Shown piece by piece: positions 1 through 33,192 of a stretch of 64,000 bases of DNA (position 1 is the stretch's first letter; the number at the start of each line of letters is the position of its first letter). The DNA is from Euglena gracilis (Eukaryota; Euglenida; Euglenophyceae; Euglenales). Under the pieces are notes generated by a model that was not told where the DNA came from, made no database searches, and saw only the letters and a program-made list of their open reading frames with translations. Location of the stretch: contig CP154955.1 of NCBI GenBank assembly GCA_039621445.1, positions 9,288,241-9,352,240 on the forward strand, read 5' to 3'. Both the position numbers and the translations under genes were made by a program.

Positions 1-27
1 CCAGGGGGCCAGTAGTTAACGGCTGCC
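1..27. repeat. Truncated end of a fold-back (GGCTGCC) element
   Basis: The window opens with a G-rich tract, then CAGTAGTT and GGCTGCC at 21-27. This matches the right end of the fold-back element ending at 17,144. Only the terminus is present; the rest lies left of the window. Short match, so moderate confidence. Confidence 0.5.
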
Positions 28-319
28 AAAAAATAATAATAACAATATTGATTGTCCCTGGAAGAAGCACCCCTCCTCCTGGTTTTGGTCCATAGATTCA
101 CTTATTGCCCCCCCCCTTGAAGCACTTTTCACCAAACCTACCTTTTTCGAAAACCCACCCAAACACACAACCCCCAGGGGGTCAACCACCCACCCACCCA
201 CCCACGCCAGGGGTCAAACAGGTTTCAAATGAATCCATATTTGGGTCCAACATCTCGGAACGGGGAGACCCACCCCACTTGGGGGCTTCTTCTTCCCTCG
301 CCCCCCTGGTCCCCCGCAC

Positions 320-3300
320 AGGACTGATCGAATGCCTTCAGAGAGACGGCCAGCCAGTCGGGGGAGAGGAGGTACTTGGTGGCCCCCGTCAGCGGCAGCA
401 CCTGGGGGGGGGGCAGGACTGTACGAGAAGTCGGGGGGGGGGGGGTTGGACCCCCACCCGAGAGGTGTCGACCCCCCCCCCCCCACCCCCCTGGCTGTTT
501 GGCCGATTCCAGTTCTGCCCTGGGGGGGGGGGGGGAAGGGGGGACTCATAATGGTCATCCACGCACGAAATAGCCGAAGTGTCCTTCGCATGCCTTTTGT
601 GTTCCGTTTCCTTCTGGGTTCGCCGACCTTGCTGGAGAACTACCGTGTGTACACCGTGATTGCAGCTAGGTCATCATAATTTGCAAATGACAATAACTTA
701 ACTTGAATCGACTGTGAGTATTTCAGTTTTGACAACGTTGGACAACGATGAACATGACAAAAACATGCCCAAGGCTTCTGTGACGAATTGCAAATACCAT
801 CCCTGTAGGGAGCCCCATGTAACTGAGAAACATCACAACACACAAATAAAAATAATCATTGTGGGAAACTGATAGATAACTGGGCTTGCATCTGCAGAGT
901 ATCAACTCAGCTTTGCTGGAATATCTATCGTTTCGAAAGAAACTCTCCATTCAGGCAACCTGGAGAAGGGACCACAACAGTTGCATCCTGGTGCTACGTT
1001 CCTCGTCGCAAAGAATTCCTAAACCCTGAAACCCACCAAGTGCAAGTCACAAACCTGGCACTTGGGCAGGATCTCGCTCTTAAAGGTTAAAGTCTCTAAA
1101 TATGCTCTGGTTTGGGACATTTGGGACACACCCCCACATCCCTGCATCCGCGAGCCAAATCCCACACCCCACAAAGTGGCACAAAGTGGTCAAAAAATCG
1201 TCAAAATGAAGCAAAAAATTTACCAAAAATGGGCAAAAATGACCAAAAAAAATGTCAAAAAAATGGCTTAAAATGGCAGAAAAAAAAATGGCCCAAAGCA
1301 GGAGAAAGTGGTCCAAAATGATCCAATGGAGCCAAAATTGGAACCATGGAGCCAAAAATGGTCAAGATGGTCAAAAATGTGTGAGAAATGGTCAGCAATG
1401 GGACAAAGGGGGCCAAAAGGGGCCAAAAACTAAATACAAGGCAAAAAAAAATGGCCAAAAGTGGCGAAAGTGGCAAAGGGGACACAAATTTGTGATTTGG
1501 GACACAAATGGACAAAAAAAATGACTAGAGAAGATGAGCTGCCTAAGCCGCAGCCTGATGGTGCTGCCCTGGAATACCTGCTTGTACGGCAGGCTTCCCC
1601 CAGGGTCCATGGTCCACTGACTGCGGAGGGGTGGATACGTGGATGCCATGGACAAAGTATGTCTGCGGGCCGAAGAACGTCTGGAACTCGAAGAGCATGT
1701 CATGGACGATGCCCGCCATGTCGTGCTCGTACTCTGGTGGGAACACGCCCCCCGACCCGTACCTGGCAGAGAGTGCAGGCGGAGTGTAAGCAGTCTGAAA
1801 GTTCACAAAACGTGGACGCTCTCACGCTAAATGATGCCTCGGCGGAGCACATTAAATACATCCTTTCAAAGATGCAGGCAAACAACCAACCGCATGGATG
1901 GGGTGCAGGTGAACGTGAGGTTCCTAGCGAATTGTGGCCCTTTTGGCAGAGGTTCCTGCGGTTGGCCAAGGTTCCCTCCACCAACTTCAACAGCACGTCA
2001 CATGGCATCATGCACAGTGACATGGGGCAACGCCGGCAAATACTTGGCATACAACAGAAATGGCATCACCACCACCAGTAAAAAAAACAGCACACGCCGC
2101 ACCACACCAGTAAAACTTGCTGGCGTGCGCCTCCAGCAGCATCATCAGCTCCCCCATCTCCGCCAGAGGCTTGTTGCCCGTCGCCAGACCGAGCAGGCAG
2201 AGCGCGTAGTGCGCGTTGACTGCCTGCCGGGCGGGCAGTGTCCGACGACGATCTGCCACCCCAACCACCGCCGCAAACTTCCCAGTCTGAGCTCATGCCA
2301 TCTCAACCGGGTCCCGGTGCATGCCATCTCATGCAGGTCTGAGCTCATACCAGGCTAACTATTTAACAACCCTGGAGGGAGGTGCCTCTGCGATGGGGCG
2401 CCTACCCAAAGAAGGTGCAAACCCAAAGAACCTGCCCCCCTCCCACTGTGTGGGAAGGGGGGGGTCGGTTGGATCCCGGCTCAGGGCAGCCCAAGCACAG
2501 TCAAATGGCCATTTTTAGGCCCTCGGCGCTGAAGGTGCCAGGGTTTGTGCTGGCCCACCCCAAAACCCGACCCAGGGGTTGAAAGCGCTCCGCCCCCTGC
2601 CTGCCCATTGCACTCCCCTGGGGGTGACCTTCCTTATAAGAAGCTCGGCTCATTCACCCCTCCAAGTTGCAGATTTGTGAGAGAAGTTTGTGTCTTTTTT
2701 ATCACAAAATCACTTCTCACACAAATCATAAGCGGCTTTGCCTTCAAGCAGGTGCAATGTCATTTTGATTTTTTACCAGGAAGTCGGCCTCTGGGCTGTT
2801 CAGAAAACTGGCATGGAGAGCAACTTGTTCTAACATTGGGGAAGATTATAACCCCGCGGCAGGGTTCGATATAAGGACAGGTGGGGGGGGGTGGTCCGTC
2901 CCCCCCCTGCGGGCCAGGTGGGGTGGGGGTGCGTGGGGACACCCCCCCCCCACCTAAACAGGTGCGCGGTCAGGGTGGCCGAATTTTCGGCCCGGCGCGA
3001 AGCGCCGGGCCGAAAATTTTTGACCCCCCAAAACGACCAAAAGTGCCATTTTGGGCACTTTTTGGGCAAAAATGTGCCAAAAATGCAAAAAATTTTCGGC
3101 GCGAAGCGCCGGAGGAAAAAATTGACCCTTTTGGGGGGGGTCAATTTTTGCCCCCGAGGGTCGGTCCGGACCCCCCTTGCAGGTGGGGGGGGGGGGTCCG
3201 GACCCCCCCTGCGGGCCAGGAGGGGGGGGGGGGACACCCCCCCCACCTAAACCATGTACGCCCTCCTTATATCGAACCCTGCCCCGCGGTGTTGTAGGAT

Positions 3301-6300
3301 CCAGTCTGGTGGTCACGTTCATCAAAGCGGCTAGAGGCCAGCGTCAATCGCGAGCTTTTTGCATCGCAGATTGGATCGAGGGGGATTTTTACAAATTTTG
3401 TTTCTGGCACAAAAATCTCTCCAGTGAGATCTTGCGGACAAACCCGTGGTGTCATGCTTTCTGAGAGAATTGGTGTGTGAATAGATCGAAAGGGGTTGTC
3501 GAATGGCGGTTGTCCAACACAAACGGGGGGGGCGTTGTCCAGCTATTGATAACGGCCAACAGCAGAGCCGTGCCACTCCCACAGCGTGCGGCAGAGTGTC
3601 TCCCCTTTTCACGCTGCCTCTGGCTCTGAAAGCTTCCTGCACACCTCCGAGGTAGACTCCTGGTTCTTTCCGTTGGGGCTGGTGACGATGCCCGAGGCCC
3701 AGGAGTGGCCGAGGTACCAGTCGAAATGCCTGGGGTGAGAGAGCACGGCATAACATGGGATTGTACTGGTGCAAGGCAGGACACAACCGGATACAAATGC
3801 AGATAAAACAATGAAGCATACACACACATATATACAAATGTTCATTTTTATATTTGCACACAGGGGGTGGGGCCAGGCAGAGCAGAGAGAGGGGGGCGGA
3901 GAGACAGAGATGGGGTGGCGCACGCACACAAACACATACAGGGGGAGGGGGCTTCACCTGAAAGGAGGGAAGTAAGGATCGTCCAGATTAGGGTTGGCGA
4001 TATCGCGCAAGAGCACGAACACCTTCTCTGTCGGATGAGGAGCAACGGGCGTGGGCAGGGTGTGCCCAGCAAAGGGGCAAAAGCAAAAACAACACAACAC
4101 AACGCAACACAGCTGCACCGTCAGGGTAAAAATCTGGGTTGCAGATTTACATTTGCAAAACTCACCAAACAAAACAGGGTGCGGGAATCTGCAGAATGGC
4201 ACTCATGGCAGCGAAAGAGAGCCAAAGCGAGGAACAAGAGGCACGGCACCGTAGTAGGACTTTCCCCAGGAGGGGTCCGCGTGGGCCGCCACGGCCGCGG
4301 CGTACAGGAAGTAGCCGTAGTGGAAGTGGTGGTCGTTGTAGTGCCCGTTGCCGAAGTCCGCATTGGAGTCCTGTGGGGAAAGACAGACAACGGCGGCTGG
4401 CGGCGGAGGCAGGGGGAAAGAGCTGGACAATGAGCCACAAGCCAGGCCATCTGGAAGCAAACGTCATTCATGAAAGGCTCTCCAACGCTGGTTTTGTGTT
4501 TGTCAACACCTGTTTTCTGAAAAAGGTGCTCTTTGCATGCGGTTTCCTGAGTTTCGTGAGTTTTCCGAATTCCCCATGTCGAGGGCGAACGTTTCACTTC
4601 TTGGCAATGTTTGTATCTTCGGAGTGAGTAGAGGCCCTGCCTTTCCCACCCAAGAAAATATCTGTCATTCAAAAAAAGGTGGTGATGTGAACAAATTGCC
4701 TGGAAAACCCCACCCCAATCCATGATTGGTGAACATTGCAACCAAATTCCAACCACCGATGCAACAACAAAAACGAAGCAAAACAGAATGGTGAAGCTAC
4801 AGTTGCAAATGGCATAGAGTGCCCTCCCACACCTTTAGGACAGGACACTCGAGTTCCTTTGCTTTGTTGGAGCAGGAGGCCTTCTTCTCCTGCAAAAGGG
4901 CGGTGCCAATCACAACACCAACTACCGATTGCTTGGCGTCGGGCCCAGCACCCAAACCACACAGGAGATATCGGATTGCAGTCCTTCGAGCCGGGTGAGA
5001 CCGCCTTGGTCCCTTGTTGTTGTTTACCCACCACCAAACTGAGACTTTTTGGATAAAATTCGGAACAAGCCGAGAACGCATTGCAGTGCCAAAAGAAATT
5101 CCGGACTTCAGTGATTGACCTCCCAAATCCCAACTATGCACAATGACACAGTTGTGCCGACAGTCACTTGCTTCTAAAAAAAGTCCAAATTTAACAAAGT
5201 ATAAACAAGACCTGTTCGTGCCACACATACATACAACCGCACGATACCACGCCGCCCCATGACTTGTCACAGCAGGGGGCATTTGCGTGGTTTCCAATTC
5301 TGTCCAATCCAATGACGACCAGCCACCACGCAGGGAGTCGCTTAGTGCACCCCGGGGGGAGGGGGTCCAGCGCAGAGGCCGGGAATTTGGGTTGGCTGGA
5401 AAGAGGCTGGTGGCTGACCCCCCCCCCATAGCATAGGGTCCCCCAGCAGAAACTGGGCCCGACGTCGGGTGCCAAAAAGAAAATCGAAACTCCAAAAATA
5501 CCCCAAAAAACTGCCTGTGCAAAAAAAATGTTTTTTTTAACCCCAAAACTGCCCTGGCCAGCTCAAATCCACCCATTTTTCCCATTTTTGCACCCCAAAA
5601 GTCAAAAGTCCGTTACCCTTCGAGCGGCTGGAAATAAAATTCAACTCATCGATGGGGGGGGGGAGGGAGTCCAGAGCTGGAAAAAAAAGGCTGCTGGTTG
5701 GCTGGAGGGGTCCAGTTCGGCTTACAAGACGCCCCGCCCCCTGTTGGGCAACCCCTGTTTTTAAGGCATGTACCCTGTTGGCCCAAGCTGTGAGTTGCAA
5801 GGGCAGCAAGCCGGCCGCAAGGGAAAAGCCCAACCGCCAAAAATGCCTCCAGCCATACAACAGACGGTTGGCGGAGCGGTGATCCAGCCAAATGCTGATG
5901 TAGACGGTAAGCCTGGACGTCAGGTCGCGGAGGGCGTCCTGCGAACAGTGTGTGTGGGTGCGAGAGGAGGCATGGGTTGGGGGTGTCACGGTGCAGGTAT
6001 CTGTCTGGAGTTTGTGTGCTCCAATTAGGGTAGGCAGGGAAATTTATTATCAATCATTAAAACATATTATTAATAATTGCAATTCAATTATGAAATTAAT
6101 ATTAACAATTGGAATATTAAACAATCAAAATATTACTGATCATTACATCTTCAATAATTGTTTTAATATTTTTAATTTATTAGCACTGGCAGGGTTGGAA
6201 CTGGCAGTGAGCAGGAGGCAGTGCTTACCGAAGAAAACTAACTAAGAGATAGAGTGGCCGAGAAGTTGGCGGAATATCAACCCTGGGATGTCCCCCCCCC

Positions 6301-6449
6301 CCAGCCCCCGAGAGAAACCTGGGGAGTGGTCGGAATGGGCACCCATTTGGGCCGCGGCACACCTTCTCCCCCAGCTTCTCCGCGATGAGCACCAGCCGGG
6401 CCAACCGGGCCAACTCCTTGCCCGCGTTGTACGGGTCGATGAAGCCCCA
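320..6449 (-). CDS. GH81 endo-1,3-beta-glucanase, spliced, partial at both ends
   Basis: A family-81 glycoside hydrolase, which cleaves internal beta-1,3-glucan (laminarin/callose-type) linkages. Exons on the minus strand, in transcript order: 6,363-6,449 ([18 protein letters not shown]), about 5,860-5,938 ([17 protein letters not shown]), 4,250-4,370 ([18 protein letters not shown]), 3,958-4,027 ([18 protein letters not shown]), 3,645-3,729 ([13 protein letters not shown] and NQESTSE), 2,108-2,223 ([16 protein letters not shown]), 1,639-1,762 ([16 protein letters not shown]) and 320-401 ([16 protein letters not shown]). Phases are consistent from the 4,250 exon to the 320 exon. The [11 protein letters not shown]sp and the NQESTSE glutamates correspond to the family's active-site region and are intact. 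N-terminal exons were not found. The C-terminus continues left of the window. The link between the 5.86-kb exon and the 4.37-kb exon is unresolved. An 8-bp-TSD MITE sits in the intron at 2,860-3,281. Confidence 0.88.
1170..1520. repeat. Degenerate A-rich tandem repeat
   Basis: Irregular iterations of a CAAAAATGG-like motif fill this stretch inside the GH81 gene. ORFs here are low-complexity and show no protein-family features. Confidence 0.6.
2860..3281. mobile_element. Non-autonomous hAT-like MITE, copy 1
   Basis: A 422-bp element with terminal inverted repeats CAGGGTTCGATATAAGGA / TCCTTATATCGAACCCTG. It is flanked by a perfect 8-bp duplication, CCCCGCGG, at 2,852-2,859 and 3,282-3,289. CAGGG termini and 8-bp TSDs are typical of the hAT superfamily. 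The interior has no coding capacity: long C/G runs and GCGCGAAGCGCCGG-type hairpins. A related copy lies at 56,402-56,787. Confidence 0.88.
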
Positions 6450-7861
6450 CTGCACGTCCCCTCCAGGCAGGGCGCCGGGTGCCCGCCGTTTACTTGTGCC
6501 AGCCCCCTCCCCGCCCCTTAGTTGCACTCAGGCTTCTTGTCTGTTTATGGCCGGCGCTAACTTCGTTTCTGGCCCGTTGTGTGTGGTGAGGGGCCAGGGA
6601 CCCCTTACACTCGTGCTCTTGTGTTGCTCAGCCTGGCCATGAGCAACTCTGGTGCAATTCCAGCGCTGTGCCCCCCCCCCCCTCCCGGGGACGTGGGTTT
6701 GGAGCGCCGCAGAGAGCCTGCGCCGGCCGATACCAACAGGTCAAATTTCGGAATGTCTGATCGCCAAAAATAAGAGCGCTGCTAGAGGCTCTGTGGCCAG
6801 GTGTCGAAAGCCCTTGAGAAGAGCATTCGGTTGCGGGGCGACATGGCGCCGTACACGTGAAATCACCGTGAGAGGATGGCCCAAGACATCGAACCAAAAT
6901 AGCTAAAACACGCGCAGAACAGGGGCATTTGGGGAGAAATTGGCCGTGAGCCCTCAGACGCTGGTTCGGGTGTGAAGCCAGAGCCTCCTGGAGGCAGTTT
7001 CAGGAACTGTGTCCCAGACACCGGCTTCACGCCGGAATAGGCGTCTGGGGCACAGTTCTCGGTACAGAAAGAACGTACTTCTCTGGGTGCTCGGTGCAAG
7101 AAGGTGCCTCCTTCGGTCACCTGCCGCCACTCTCCTGGTCCAGCCTGATCACAGGCGAACTTGCTTTGAACCACACAGCACAGCAAGCCTGGATGGTATC
7201 AGGACCACTCCTACCACGTTGCTGATCTACACATTTGGTACGCGTTCCTGAATGAGAGTGCCGGTCGAAAGCAATCACTGATCCGGGCAAAACAAAGTTT
7301 GGCCCAGATCCCACATTTGCCTCAAAGGTGCTCGACTGGTACATAATGCACAGGGTCAGCCTGGCTCGAAAACGCGTGGAAAATATGCGTTCCATAAAAT
7401 AAATCAAACCCACCGTCCAATGAGTGTACCCCCCACCAATCTCGTCGGGGTTCAATTTAAAGCCAGGTGGGGGACCAGAGCCCTCTGGTTGGTGGGGGGG
7501 GGGGGGGCATTGCCTCACTCAAAAAAAAATGGCAGCATGGCCAAAGAAACCGTTTTCGGCTTGTGCGGACTGTTGTGCTCAAAAAAAATGGCCAAGCCAT
7601 TTGGGCAAAAAAAAAATTGTCCAAAAATGTTGAAATCTTCCAGCTTGAGCGACATGGTTGTTGTGGACTGGCCATTTATCAGGCACGTAAAGGCGGCAGT
7701 CACTCAAAAGCTCGTTGGTGGGGGTCCTTGGGAGAGAGAGGCCCCCACCTCCGGTGGCCTGCCCGGTCGGGAGGGAGGTCCAGCTTGGCGTCGTGCTCCA
7801 ACAAGGCAGTGCGAATGGCAGGGAGGCGGTGCTTGTCCGGGGTCGGGGGCAGGCCGCCGTG

Positions 7862-7985
7862 ACACAGATCCACATGTGACACGTATCCACACGTGACACA
7901 TGTGACACGTATCCACATGTGACACGTATCCACACGTGACACATGTGACACGTATCCACATGTGACACATGTGACACGAATCCAC
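7862..7985. repeat. Minisatellite of CACATGTGACACGTATC units
   Basis: Tandem units of about 19-29 bp built from ACACGTATCCACATGTGAC variants. CACATGTG is itself palindromic. Translations are periodic and not credible proteins. Confidence 0.85.
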
Positions 7986-8084
7986 ACGGGGTCGGGGAGC
8001 GCCTTGATTGGGGGGGGGATCAACTCAGTAAGGAGTGCCCCTTCGGCGGCCCACGTTAGAATCCGGTCACCCGTTTACCATCTT

Positions 8085-8164
8085 GGAAATGGGGGTGGAC
8101 GTTCGGCCGGAAGCAGCTGGGGTGACCATCAGCTGCATCCAGCTGAAGGTCCACCCCCATTTCC
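8085..8164. repeat. Perfect 16-bp inverted repeat with 48-bp loop
   Basis: GGAAATGGGGGTGGAC at 8,085-8,100 is repeated in reverse complement at 8,149-8,164. The loop contains further AGCTG repeats. No function can be assigned. Confidence 0.8.
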
Positions 8165-10228
8165 AACAACAAGTGAGCCGGGGAGGGGGGGGGGGGGACT
8201 GCCAATAAGTCCCACCTCAAACGTGGGAGTTGAGTGGGCCGTTTTGAATTGCGCAAAGGGTGCAGCAAAGCGACTTCTTCAGGAACTAATTGTCAGGTAA
8301 CTAATTGTCATATCGTTTAGCGACCTTCAGCTCAGAGGCTGGAAGTCTGGGGCTGGTGGAAAAAGGTTGCTGGCTGACCTCCCCTGGGATGGGGTTCCCT
8401 GCTGGAAGTGGCACGGACCTGGTGTCGAATTGGACTTCAAAAAAGAGTAAAACTGCGAAGAGCCGCACAAATAAGCAGAAGGAGCGCGGCCTGGTTTTTT
8501 AGGTGGGGGTTGTCCCCAGGCTGCTTTTAAGTCAGAAGACCCCCCCCCCCCCAGGGGGAGGGGGCGGGGGTGGGTGCGTCTGAGGGCACGGGCCGGAGGG
8601 CTGGGGAGGGGGTTCAGCGCGAAGTGCCGAAATTTTTTGGGGAAATGGCCTTAGATGGCCCGATTTTCGGGAGGTTCCCCCTGGGGGGGGCGTCTGGCGC
8701 CAGGCTGGGTGGGGGGGGGGGACACCCCGGGGTCTTAAAAAAAGCCGGGTTATCGCCCTTAACCTGCATGGGGGCCCAACCCCCCCACCCCCCACCTGCC
8801 AAAGGGTCCAGACCGACGCTAAGGGTACCCGTCACCCCTCCAAGAGGTCAAATATTTCCTCCCGATGCCGAGCATTTGTTGGAACTTTGCCAGTTTTTTT
8901 TTTTTTTTTTATTTTTATTTTGGGTTAATTTTTTGGTACGGGGTCCAACCTGCAGCCTTTTTTAGCCTCAACCCCCCCCCCCCCCACATTAATAAGTCAC
9001 ATTATCCAACCACCCGCCCAAAGGGCAACGGGACGGTAACGGATTTTTGTCTTTATCGATGAAGAAATCGGCCACAGATGGGCAAAAATGGGTCGGAATG
9101 GGCTGGCTGGCTCAAATTTCAGGTCAAGAGTTATTTTTTTTGCAGATTTGGCAATTTGTGGGGCGTTCTTGCAGTTTCCATTTCTTTTGTGCTCAGTTCG
9201 GCCTGGGTCATTTTCAAAGAACCCAATGGAGGGGGGTCAGCCAGCAACAGACTGTGAGCAGGGCCCCTCCGGCCCCCCCCCCCCCCCACACCTGCCAACT
9301 TCAAGCTCTACCAGCTCTCCCTCAAGTGGTCCAGATGCCCGCCGCACTGCTAAATCTTTTCCAAAAGCCTCGGCCGCAATAGGTTGTAATCCCTCCAATT
9401 ATAGCCCCCCCCCCTGAGGACTGACTTTGGCTGCCCAAATAATACCCCCCCCCCCTTTGACAGCCACAAAGGCATGAAAAAAGAGGCGAAAATCACAAAT
9501 GTTGCAAAAGTCACAAAAATGGTTTCATATGGTTGGTGGGGGAACTTTCCCCATCCCCAAATGCGAAATGGAAAAAAAAACTGATTCCTACATCAATCCA
9601 ACTCCCCACTCTACACCCCCCAATATAATAAACACCCGGTTTATTTTTCCAGCAGTTGGAGTCGGAGTCCGGGGAGGGGGGTATTATTTCGGGGGGGGGT
9701 TATTTGGGCAAAAGTTCCTAAGTTAAAAATCGGCCGAAGCCTCAACAGGATCTCTAAGTCACTTTTGTTTTTGGCTTTGGGCCTTTTTGAAAAATGGATG
9801 CTCTTTCCCACTTCGTAACCCAAACCATTTCGTAAGCCACCCCTAGACCCTCCCTATCCCACTCCTAGACCTTGACTTTTTGGGCTTGTCCAGTTTTGTC
9901 CAGTTTAAAGGAAACAACCAATGGCAATTTTGACCCGTTGTCTTGCGTTGGAAGAGAGAAGCCCCAGTTGACGCAAAACACATATTTCTAGGCTTATATT
10001 GCAAGCCTTAAGTTGGTCCAGGCTGAAAATTTTGGCCCGGGGGACATATTTATGTCGGCATCATTATTTATTTTTCATTATTATTGCTAAATATACAGCA
10101 ATTAATATTTATATATTTATGCATATTTGGATACTTGAATTTCTTTATTTATGAATATTCTTCATTTGTTTTATTATATTTATCATTTTTTCATTATATT
10201 ATTTATCATTTTTATTCTATTACTTTTG

Positions 10229-10231
10229 ATA

Positions 10232-10290
<59 letters not shown>

Positions 10291-10345
10291 GATAATGATA
10301 ATGATAATGATAATGATAATGATAATGATAATGATAATGATAATG

Positions 10346-10425
<80 letters not shown>
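10229..10425. repeat. (GATAAT)n followed by (AAC)n microsatellite
   Basis: A GATAAT array runs to about 10,375, followed directly by about 16 AAC units, inside an AT-rich block (10,030-10,620). It lies just upstream of the SGNH-like gene's first exon. Confidence 0.97.
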
Positions 10426-10428
<3 letters not shown>

Positions 10429-10760
10429 AATAATAATAATAATAGTAATAATAATAACAATAACAATAATAATAATAATAATTTTTACTGTTTTTTTATT
10501 TTATTGTGTATATTTTATTTCGAATTTTTTTAAAATATTCAATTTCATTTTCTTTTATTTAAGTTTATTTTTACTTTTATTTAATTTTGATTTATTATTA
10601 TTGAATTATATTTATTTTTTTGTTTGCCTCCGCACACAGCACATGCGGGGCAGCCACGCTGATGGCTGGTCTGCCGCCCTCCCCTCCCCGATGGCTGCGT
10701 CGTCCGTGACCGCCTGCCCCCGGCTCCGGGGCGGGGCTGGGGGCGGCCGCGGCGCGGCGC

Positions 10761-30303
<19,543 letters not shown>

Positions 30304-30317
30304 CGTCTGCCACACAG

Positions 30318-30535
30318 GGTTTTTTTATTTTAGTCGTGGACCCCGGGGGGGGGGGGGGGGGGGTTAGGTCCGGCCGAGCCCCCCGGGGGTCCCCCAGGGG
30401 CCGGTGGGATATAACCTTTTTTTTTTTTTTTTAAAAATGGGCTATTTTTTGCAGTTTTTGTGATTTTTGGCCATTTTTGGGGAAACGGAGTGGGTCCCCC
30501 GGGACCCCCCTCCCCCTCGGTCTTAAAAAAAGCCG
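30318..30535. repeat. Repeat X, uninterrupted copy
   Basis: An AGTCGTGGACCCC motif, a run of about 18 G, GTCCGGCCGAGCC, GTGGGATATA, then a T-rich/ATTTTTGGCCATTTTT block and GGGTCCCCCGGGACCCCCC. The same order is found split around the LTR retrotransposon (56,929-56,968 and 63,243-63,400). It is non-coding. Confidence 0.8.
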
Positions 30536-30639
30536 CTGCTGCCACGCACCCCCGGCGCGGCTGCTGCCTCGGACCGCTCCTGGGTGAACCCGACTCTGCT
30601 TTCCCCTCAGTGCTGTGCCTCACTGTACACCTCACAGCA

Positions 30640-33184
30640 TGTTTAGTGCGGTTGTGGAATTACTTGTGTTCCTTTTGCCTCGAAGTTTTGGGAGAGTTGG
30701 GCGTCTTCTAACGAAGATGTATAAATTATGCTGATTTGTTTTTAGAAGACAATAATATTCACAGAAATTCTGTGAAATGAAATCAAGGTCAAGTAAAGAG
30801 GATAATAAATGTTCACAAATAACTTCTTTTGTTCCTGTTTATTTTAACAACGATAAAAGATCACAAAATATTTGTTTGTTTTTTAGTCTTTTCGTGTTGA
30901 CGTGCAGATGAGTTGATGAACTTTTTTTTGATATGCACATTTTTGAGGTTTTCGGAAATTTATCGAAAATTCAAGACACTGAGACACATCGAGGATAAAC
31001 GCAATGCAGATGGGTTATGAATAATGAGGGTGCATTTTTAAGTTGTTAATTTCATTTTGGCTTTTTTTGGGCAAATTTGGGTGTTTCCCTATATGAAAAA
31101 TGTGGGACAGGACATAATGTAACATTTTTTAGAGCTCCCTCCAACCAAAATTCATGTCTTTTCCAACAAATGCTTCATTTTTCTAAATGGTTTTCAGACT
31201 GAATATTATTTTAAAGCCTTCATCAGAGTCCAAATCGTATACTCTAATGTGACGTAAAGCAAGGCAGACGAATGGGATTTGTGACTTTTTTAGTTTTGGT
31301 TTGCTGTACGTAAATAGCAAATGAAACGAGAAACCAAGATAAACAATCATATTTGAAGGAAGATTTCATTTTTTCATGGATGGCATGGTGAGCGAGCATG
31401 ATGTACTCTGGTTTCTTCCAAATAGAGTGGTAAGATCATCCCAACATTAATAATTCTGTAACGGATTTCTGTGAAAAAATTTAGTGATTTCTTGGAAACT
31501 CTTGCCAAATCATCAGGTTCGCCACTCAAGAATGTGCTAGGAAACCGATTTGGTCACATTTATGCTTTTTTTTGCAAACACACCAGAGTGACAGATGCCT
31601 GGGCCGTCGGAAGTGACCGACTGTTTTTCAAAGAACAGTTTTTCAGAAACTGGCAGCCTCGAATGCGGTACGTGACATCCGCCAAAGGTTGTTACGCAAG
31701 GGTATCAGGGCTCATTTTGTTCAAATCTTCACCCCCCTTGAATGTACGTGCCCACCTGTAGCACTGCATCATCACCAGAATACAATCACAATAGCAATTT
31801 GTTGTTTTTGTTGAATTGCATTTGCAACGACCTGTCATCATAGAAAGTTGTCAGGATATGCAGTGCTGGCTGTCAGATGACAGTTTCCAGGCGAGGTGGT
31901 CCCTGATACACACGGATCTTCACCCAAACGAGATATCCCTCTTCCCCAAGAAATGTGCAACACCCAGTGAGAAATTGGCTTGACCCCCAAAAAAAGCCTC
32001 CCGTATTTGGACCCTGCTACCTAAGTTAGAAATTTGTCACAGGAAACGAAAAGCCCGCATCCCCAATCCAAATCTCAGCCCAAACGGAACGTCGGGAATT
32101 CGCCGCAAAACGTCTTTTTGCAATGGGTTGCATCCATTTTTGGGGCAAACATTCGGCAGCCTGAGTTAAGGAAGGAAACAGTTCCTCTGACCCTCCCTTG
32201 AGCGACGTTTCATTCTGGTCCAGCTGCCGTAGCTTTTGTGCCTCAAACATGTGTGTTTGATGTGTGGCACTATCCCAGGGCATATATCTCATGTCCCCAG
32301 ATCACCCTCTGCCCGATACGAGCTTGGTGGAGCAAAACGATGATGGTTCTTGGTGTGCTTGACCTTTTTTGGCCCCCCCCCCCCGGTGTTTCTGTGTTTC
32401 TTCAGGTCATTGCAATCCCACCAAGTCCCATCCAGCCCAGTTCCCTGCAATTGTCGTCCAGGTTTGTTGTTTGGCTTGGCTTCCAATCTCTCCTGTGTGG
32501 GACTTACCATTGGCTCTGCTGTCCATTCAAACAACCTCAAGCGGGTTGGGGGTGTAATTTTTTAAATGTAAACACATCGTGAATTTTCAGACGTAATTCG
32601 CATCTGTATGAAGTGCGTGGATTTTTTTGAACTCTCTCTTCACAGCCCGTTTTGATTTCGGATGGCGGCCACAGCGCTTGCACTGAGGGTTTGAAGGGAA
32701 AACTTCGAGGACAGATTTTTTTCACACTTGTTTGGGTTTCCAAAATTCCCCGCCTGGGGGCAAGCATGCGACTTTCCTCCCCGGAATTTGTGTTGAAAAT
32801 CTGTTCTGACATGTTCCTGCCACAGTCACTGTTTTTCTCAGCCTGACCATGAAGTCCCTGAGTCCCTGTCTCTGGAGTTTATCCCCCTCCCAGCATTTGC
32901 TGCCCCCCCCCCCCCCACGGCCAAGGTAGCAATCCACCCACCCCCTGGAGGGTGTCACCCTCGGGAGATTGTCACCAATCCACCACCATCTGCCCTGTCC
33001 CATTGGAAAGCCTGTCTCTTTGGATTGATCGTATCACAAAATATAAGTCGCAGTATATTTGTGTCGCGAGAACAAGAAAAGAAAAGAGAATGGTTTAGAC
33101 AGAAAAATTGGTCCGTATCTTTGGAGAATGGAAAAGTGGTTTGAACCATCGTACATTTGCAGGGGGAACATCCCTCATTGACGT
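30640..33184. other. AT-rich stretch without a supported gene
   Basis: AT-rich sequence with short ORFs only. A 31,471-31,761 plus-strand ORF (KKFSDFLETLAKSSG) has no recognised features. Possibly 5' region or introns of the downstream membrane-protein gene. Confidence 0.45.
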
Positions 33185-33192
33185 CACAGAAG

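Larger units (their letters stand above)
6450..10228. other. Intergenic or intronic stretch with no confident gene
   Basis: Apart from a minisatellite (7,862-7,985), an inverted repeat (8,085-8,164), C/G runs and a T run near 8,895, I see no exon with recognisable protein features. Upstream exons of the GH81 gene may lie here but could not be identified. Confidence 0.5.
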